A stretch of 64,000 bases of DNA. Source: Piper betle (lineage: Eukaryota > Streptophyta > Magnoliopsida > Piperales > Piperaceae). Shown one piece after another: positions 60,246 to 64,000 of this stretch (position 1 is the stretch's first letter; the number at the start of each line of letters is the position of its first letter). Under the pieces are notes generated by a model that saw only the letters and a list, made by a program, of their open reading frames with translations, did not search any database and was not told the DNA's origin. The stretch lies in contig JAURVB010010992.1 in NCBI GenBank assembly GCA_033002965.1, positions 1-64,000 of the forward strand, in the 5' to 3' direction. Position numbers and translations under genes: made by a program.

Positions 60246-60611
60246 TTAGCTGAGGACTAACATACTTTTAATCTTCTCAGAGATGGTCTTGTTCATTTTT
60301 TCAACTACTTCATTATGTTGAGGAGTATAAGGAACTGTCTTCTCATGCTTAATTTCATGTTTGCTACAATATTCATCAAACTCAACAGAATAATATTCAC
60401 CACTATTATCACTTCTAAGGCAATTTAAGAGTTTACCGGTTTCTCTTTCAACCAATACATGAAAATTCTTAAAAAAGCCAAAAACATCACTTTTATTTTT
60501 CATGTCATAAGCACACACCTTCTTAGAAGTATCATCAATAAAAGTGACAAAATAAATAGAATCACTAAAAGATTTTACCTCTATAGGCTCATACACATCA
60601 ATGTGTACCAA
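60246..60611 (-). pseudogene. Copia integrase fragment
   Basis: This open segment of 121 codons is the DDE integrase core of the copia element. The second catalytic Asp is visible in LRSDNSGEYYS and the Glu in PYTPQHNEVVEKMN, where the usual QHNGVVER has E for G and K for R. The first Asp is seen in VHIDVYEP, where copia elements usually have DVCGP or DLCGP. Confidence 0.85.
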
Positions 60612-61205
60612 CTCAAGAACTTCTTACTTCCTTGTACTTATGCTTGCAAAGAATGTTTTGCATTATTTGCCCACCAAACAATGGTCACAATGACTAATTT
60701 TGATGTCCTTGACCTTGACAAAGAGATTTAGTTTTTTCAACATCTCTAGTCCCTTCTCACTCATGTGTCTCAATTGATGGATGCCACAAATTAGTAGAAG
60801 AATTAAGTGTGGAGATATTAACCTCCCCTTGAATTAGACTCGTTTTAGTCGTGTACAAACTACAATACTTCTTCCCTTTAGCAACAACAAAAGAAACTTT
60901 CACAAGTTTTCACACACTTTGTGCAAATTGTGAATCAAATCTTTCATCATTAAGCACTCCAGTTGACAACAAACTCATCCTCAAATCTGAAATATGTGAT
61001 ATTTTTAAGCATCAATTTGTAACTCATGTTTATTACTATATGCACATCTCCAAGTCCCACAATTTTAGAAGTATCACTATTTTCCATCTTCATTATACCC
61101 AATTCTAAAGGTTTATAGGTAGTAAAGAAATTTCTGCTTGGAGTTGCATTGAATGATGCTTCTTAGTCAACTACCCAACTAGCATCACAATCAACCCTCA
61201 GACAA

Positions 61206-61559
61206 TCATTTCCACAATAAAAAAGAATCACATGTCATCATGTACAACATTAGTATTTTTTCTCCTTGATCATTATTTTTCAAGTCTTTCTTGAGCTTCC
61301 AACAATCATTTTTGATATGCCCTGTCTTGTCACAATAATAACACTTCAAGTTCTTCGTGGATTGAGACTTTTCTCGACTCTTGTCTCTTTTATTTGTGTC
61401 CCTATTTCTTGATATACCTCTTACCTCTTCTGATACCAATGCATGAGACCCTAAAATTGGTAGAGATTTTCTTCTCACCTCTTCATTTAGTGAACTGTTT
61501 GTTACCATATCTATTGTGAGTTTTCCATCTAGAGCAGCATTGCTTAAAGAGACCACCAA
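61206..61559 (-). pseudogene. Copia gag C-terminal part with CCHC zinc knuckle
   Basis: The frame begins VVSLSNAA, continues through MVTNSSLNEEVRRKS, and reaches CYYCDKTGHIKNDC, a retroviral-type C-x2-C-x4-H-x4-C knuckle that binds nucleic acid. The upstream gag half is at 61595-61792 in another frame. Confidence 0.85.
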
Positions 61560-61594
61560 TGTTTTCCAATTCTCTGACAGAGCAGGATAGCTTG

Positions 61595-61792
61595 TTATTT
61601 CTCATCTAAAGTTATCTTTATCCTAGCAAGTTGAGTAATAATACTCTTTATCTTATTGAAATGCTCACTTATATCACTTCTATCCTTATATTTTAAGTTC
61701 ACTAATTTCCTTATCAAAAAGGTATTGTTGCCAGTCATATTCCTCTCATAAGCTTCTTGAAATTTATCCCATATAACTTTTGAGGATGTCAA
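61595..61792 (-). pseudogene. Copia gag N-terminal fragment
   Basis: Contains YERNMTGNNTFLIRKLVNLK and KITLDE, which correspond to the conserved gag region of plant copia elements. It ends in a stop before the VVSLS part, showing decay. Confidence 0.8.
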
Positions 61793-62046
61793 TTCAAAAA
61801 CATAATGATATACAACTTCATCTGACCAGTGATAGGTTCATATAAATCCTTATAATGTAAATGATTAATTATTTTTTCTTTCCAATAGTGCGGCCCTTTA
61901 AAAAATATCATCTTAGCATGTTTTTCATCATCCATCTTGTTAAAATGTAAATAACAAATACACCAACTAGACTCTTAGAAATTTCGTCGAACACCTTATA
62001 AGCATAAAATATGAACAACCAAAATTTACTACGAATAAGCAATCGA

Positions 62047-62058
62047 GCTCTAATACCA
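62047..62058 (-). other. Primer binding site (initiator tRNA-Met type)
   Basis: The minus strand reads TGGTATTAGAGC two bases after the CA terminus of the LTR. The usual plant copia form is TGGTATCAGAGC, so there is one mismatch. Confidence 0.8.
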
Positions 62059-62060
62059 CT

Positions 62061-62540
62061 TGTTGGGATTAACCAAATAAAATATTCATTTTAATACACA
62101 ACGATAAGATATACCAATCGAAATAGAACATAAGCTATAAAGGCAAAAAAACCTTCTAAAATAGACAAAACCAATTTTATGTGGAAACCCCAAATTGGGG
62201 AAAAATCATAGGGCAAACAGCCAAGATCAAATTTACTATATCATAGTTTGATACATAAAAAATCTACGGGAAAACAAATTTCTAAATACCAATTTCATTG
62301 TAATTTTTATAAATTTGGTATTAATAATAAATAAAAGAAAATAGAAAATAACAGATTACAAATTAAGAACTTAACGAAGTTATCATTAACGATTTTAAGC
62401 AAATCTCAACAAAATATTTGCATTTTTTCAATCCATAATTTTTCCTTTCTTTTTCTTAGCTTTTTATTCTCTGAAGACCAAAAATCCAAAACCCAAATAA
62501 GAAAAGTGTCTGTTGCTTTTATTCAAGCAAACCTATAAAA
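62061..62540 (-). mobile_element. 5' LTR of the copia element
   Basis: The minus strand ends in AATCCCAACA directly before the primer binding site and contains a GTTTCCACATAAAATTGG stretch, typical text of plant copia LTRs just upstream of the 3' terminus. The outer (TG) boundary was not determined and 62540 is approximate. Confidence 0.6.
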
Positions 62541-62856
62541 TGTTAAAGGGTGGACAACCCAACAGGCCAAAACGTTAATTTGCTCTTCACCTTCTTGCTT
62601 GTTGCCTCATGTGGAAATGCATCTTCCTCCCGGGAATCGATCATTGCTTTGACTTCTGATTTACATGGTGAATTGACAGTGTCACCAACATGCATTAATC
62701 TCTCCTTGAAGTTGGTTTACCTACAACTCTGTTCCTTATAATCGCTATTTCAGACACATAATTAATTTGTATTTTTATGTAAGTCAACTATGGCATTTGG
62801 CCGCATACCAGGATTATTCGTACCAGAGGAAGACATGGAAACAAAATTGAAGGTCT
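62541..62856. other. Flank between copia LTR and unknown gene
   Basis: Contains a minus-strand ATG at 62835 followed by SSSGTNNPGMRPN, too short to interpret. It could be coding sequence interrupted by the copia insertion, or a 3' UTR. Confidence 0.3.
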
Positions 62857-63484
62857 CTAAACTAATACTGACATAGCCAAATCAAACAAGAGAAAGAACC
62901 AAGGCAAACATAAGCAAGAAGTAATGGGCTGAATACGATGCCTGCAAACAGATACCAATGCAAAAACCAGTTTGCATGTAAGAATCAAAGTGAACCCATT
63001 AAAACAATTGAATGTGGGAAGAATCATAAGAAATGCATGCAAACCCAAACAAATAAGAACTTCAATTGCATGTAAGAAAGAACCCGATTGGAAAAGAAGA
63101 AATTGGTAAAGGTGGAAGAGGTAGTTGACCTGGTAGCCGTGGTAATGATGGTGGTGATGGTGGATGATGGCATCTCCATTGTGGCGCCCATCGGTTTGCC
63201 GACGACGCCCTTGATCTTTCTTCTTCATTTCTAGGCACGACATAGGTGTTCATTAGATGAGCACCGATCAAGTTTGCGAGCGTACCGAGGCCAATCCTGA
63301 TCCCCGAGGTAATAACATCAATGCTATAGGAATCTCGACCAAAGATATGGGCTCCCACCTGTATCAAGTGGCGCAAAACCATGACGTCGATAAACCTCAC
63401 CCACTTCTTCCTGAACCATTTGAAGGAACGGCGAATGCTGCCTACTACAGAACCACCTGCGGCGACGGTGGCCTTGGCGTTCAT
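62857..63484 (-). CDS. Unrecognised small gene, downstream tandem copy
   Basis: On the minus strand an ATG at 63484 opens a frame starting MNAKATVAAGG with GSIRRSFKWFRKKWVRF, then LIQVGAHIFGRDSYSIDVIT, a Gly/Leu-rich stretch (GLGTLANLIGAHLMNTYVV) and PRNEEE. After that the frame probably needs one more A (A run near 63221) to continue as KIKGVVGKPMGATMEMP. A candidate acceptor at 62942 leads into a hydrophobic 25-28 residue end. Features: basic amphipathic N-terminus, mildly hydrophobic middle, possible C-terminal membrane segment. I do not recognise the family. A partial second copy lies about 575 bases upstream. Expression is unknown. Confidence 0.45.
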
Positions 63485-63619
63485 GGCGGCGGCGGCGGTT
63501 GTATGAGAAGATTCTTAGAGTTGGATTCTTGGCTCTGGGAGGGAGATGGAGGAGAAGCTTGGAGGAGGAGATCCGGATTTGATTTTATGGGCCTATGAGC
63601 ATACGTATTAATTGCCTGC

Positions 63620-64000
63620 AAACCCAAACGAATGCAGACATCAATTACAGCAAGAAAGAACCCGATTGGAAAGAAGAAATCATCGGTAAAGGTAGCAAAG
63701 GTAGTAGACATGGCACTTGTGGTAACGGTTGTGGTGATGATGGTGGATGATGGCATCTCCATGGTGGTGCCCATCGGTTTGACGACGAAGCCCCCTCATC
63801 TGATCTTTCTTCTTCATTTCTAGGCACGACGTAACACCGATCAAGTTTGCGAGCGTACCGAGGCCAATCCCGATCCCCGATGTAATAACATCAACGCTAT
63901 GGGATTTCTCAGCCAAAGATATGGCTCCCACCTGTATAAAGTGGAGCGAAACCATGATGCCGATAAACCTCACCCACTTCTTCCCGATGATTCATTTGAA
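63620..64000 (-). pseudogene. Partial tandem copy of the unknown gene
   Basis: On the minus strand it repeats the neighbour gene: KKWVRFIGIMVSLHFIQVG, SVDVITSGIGIGLGTLANLIG, then a 16-base deletion relative to the neighbour (loss of the AHLMNT region) and the same GKPMG(T/A)TMEMP-like text downstream. A TGA precedes KKWVRF in the same frame and another interrupts the later part. The copy offset is about 573-578 bases. The upstream end lies beyond the window, so a start codon may exist there. Confidence 0.6.

Larger units (their letters stand above)
59480..62061 (-). mobile_element. Truncated Ty1/copia retrotransposon
   Basis: On the minus strand, in order from the 5' LTR: a tRNA-Met-type primer binding site, a gag with FLIRKLVNLKYKD, a CCHC zinc knuckle, an integrase core, the variable linker, and the beginning of reverse transcriptase (KKWLNVMQDDMKSLH, about 59590-59550). 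Coding ends about 59480, so the RT catalytic motif, RNase H and 3' LTR are absent. Stops and frame changes interrupt each domain. The protease region is not clearly seen. Order gag-IN-RT identifies copia rather than gypsy. It is a dead element. Confidence 0.85.

Overview
This is nuclear DNA of a flowering plant. Noncoding sequence is very AT-rich, genes are split into many small exons with GT...AG introns, and the families are plant ones: a CslB/CslH-type cellulose synthase-like enzyme, a GPI-anchored arabinogalactan protein, a NET/NAB actin-binding protein, a VAP27 ER protein and a vacuolar-type NHX exchanger. Between genes lie degraded LTR retrotransposons and foldback elements. I cannot tell monocot from dicot. 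No tRNA, rRNA or CRISPR was seen.

Layout. 1-2400: LTR and retroelement debris. 3377-7352 (+): CslB/H-like glycosyltransferase, 8 exons, 773 aa, intact. 8009-11059 (-): Cu/Zn superoxide dismutase, all metal ligands present but one base missing in the penultimate exon. 13455-13886 (+): arabinogalactan protein. 15009-16184 (-): NET-like gene with two in-frame stops. 20525-20856 (-): relic of an acyl carrier protein exon beside an LTR end. 22663-27247 (+): VAP27-like protein, 8 coding exons, with two one-base deficits in A runs. 28635-32418 (-): NHX Na+(K+)/H+ antiporter, 14 coding exons, 540 aa, intact. 33000-46000: gene-free, dominated by retroelement fragments, including a large imperfect inverted repeat (about 37480-40800 against 41700-43870) whose module recurs at 1-1740. 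46599-55639 (+): nuclear zinc-finger protein of SGF11/ataxin-7 type. 56621-57170 (-): 78-aa Gly/Pro/Cys-rich protein. 58100-62540: LTR-like DNA and a truncated Ty1/copia element. 62857-64000 (-): an unrecognised gene and a tandem partial copy.

The genes do not form a pathway; they are ordinary single plant loci. Most neighbours are convergent (Csl/SOD, AGP/NET, VAP/NHX, zinc finger/Cys-rich) or divergent (SOD/AGP, NET/VAP, NHX/zinc finger). No new multi-gene system is evident. The signals most worth checking are the recurrent one-base deficits that break otherwise well conserved exons (assembly error or real decay), the nonsense-containing NET gene, the ACP relic, and the inverted GC-rich/AT-rich retroelement module. 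Exon boundaries were placed by reading splice sites and codon phase by hand, not by alignment.
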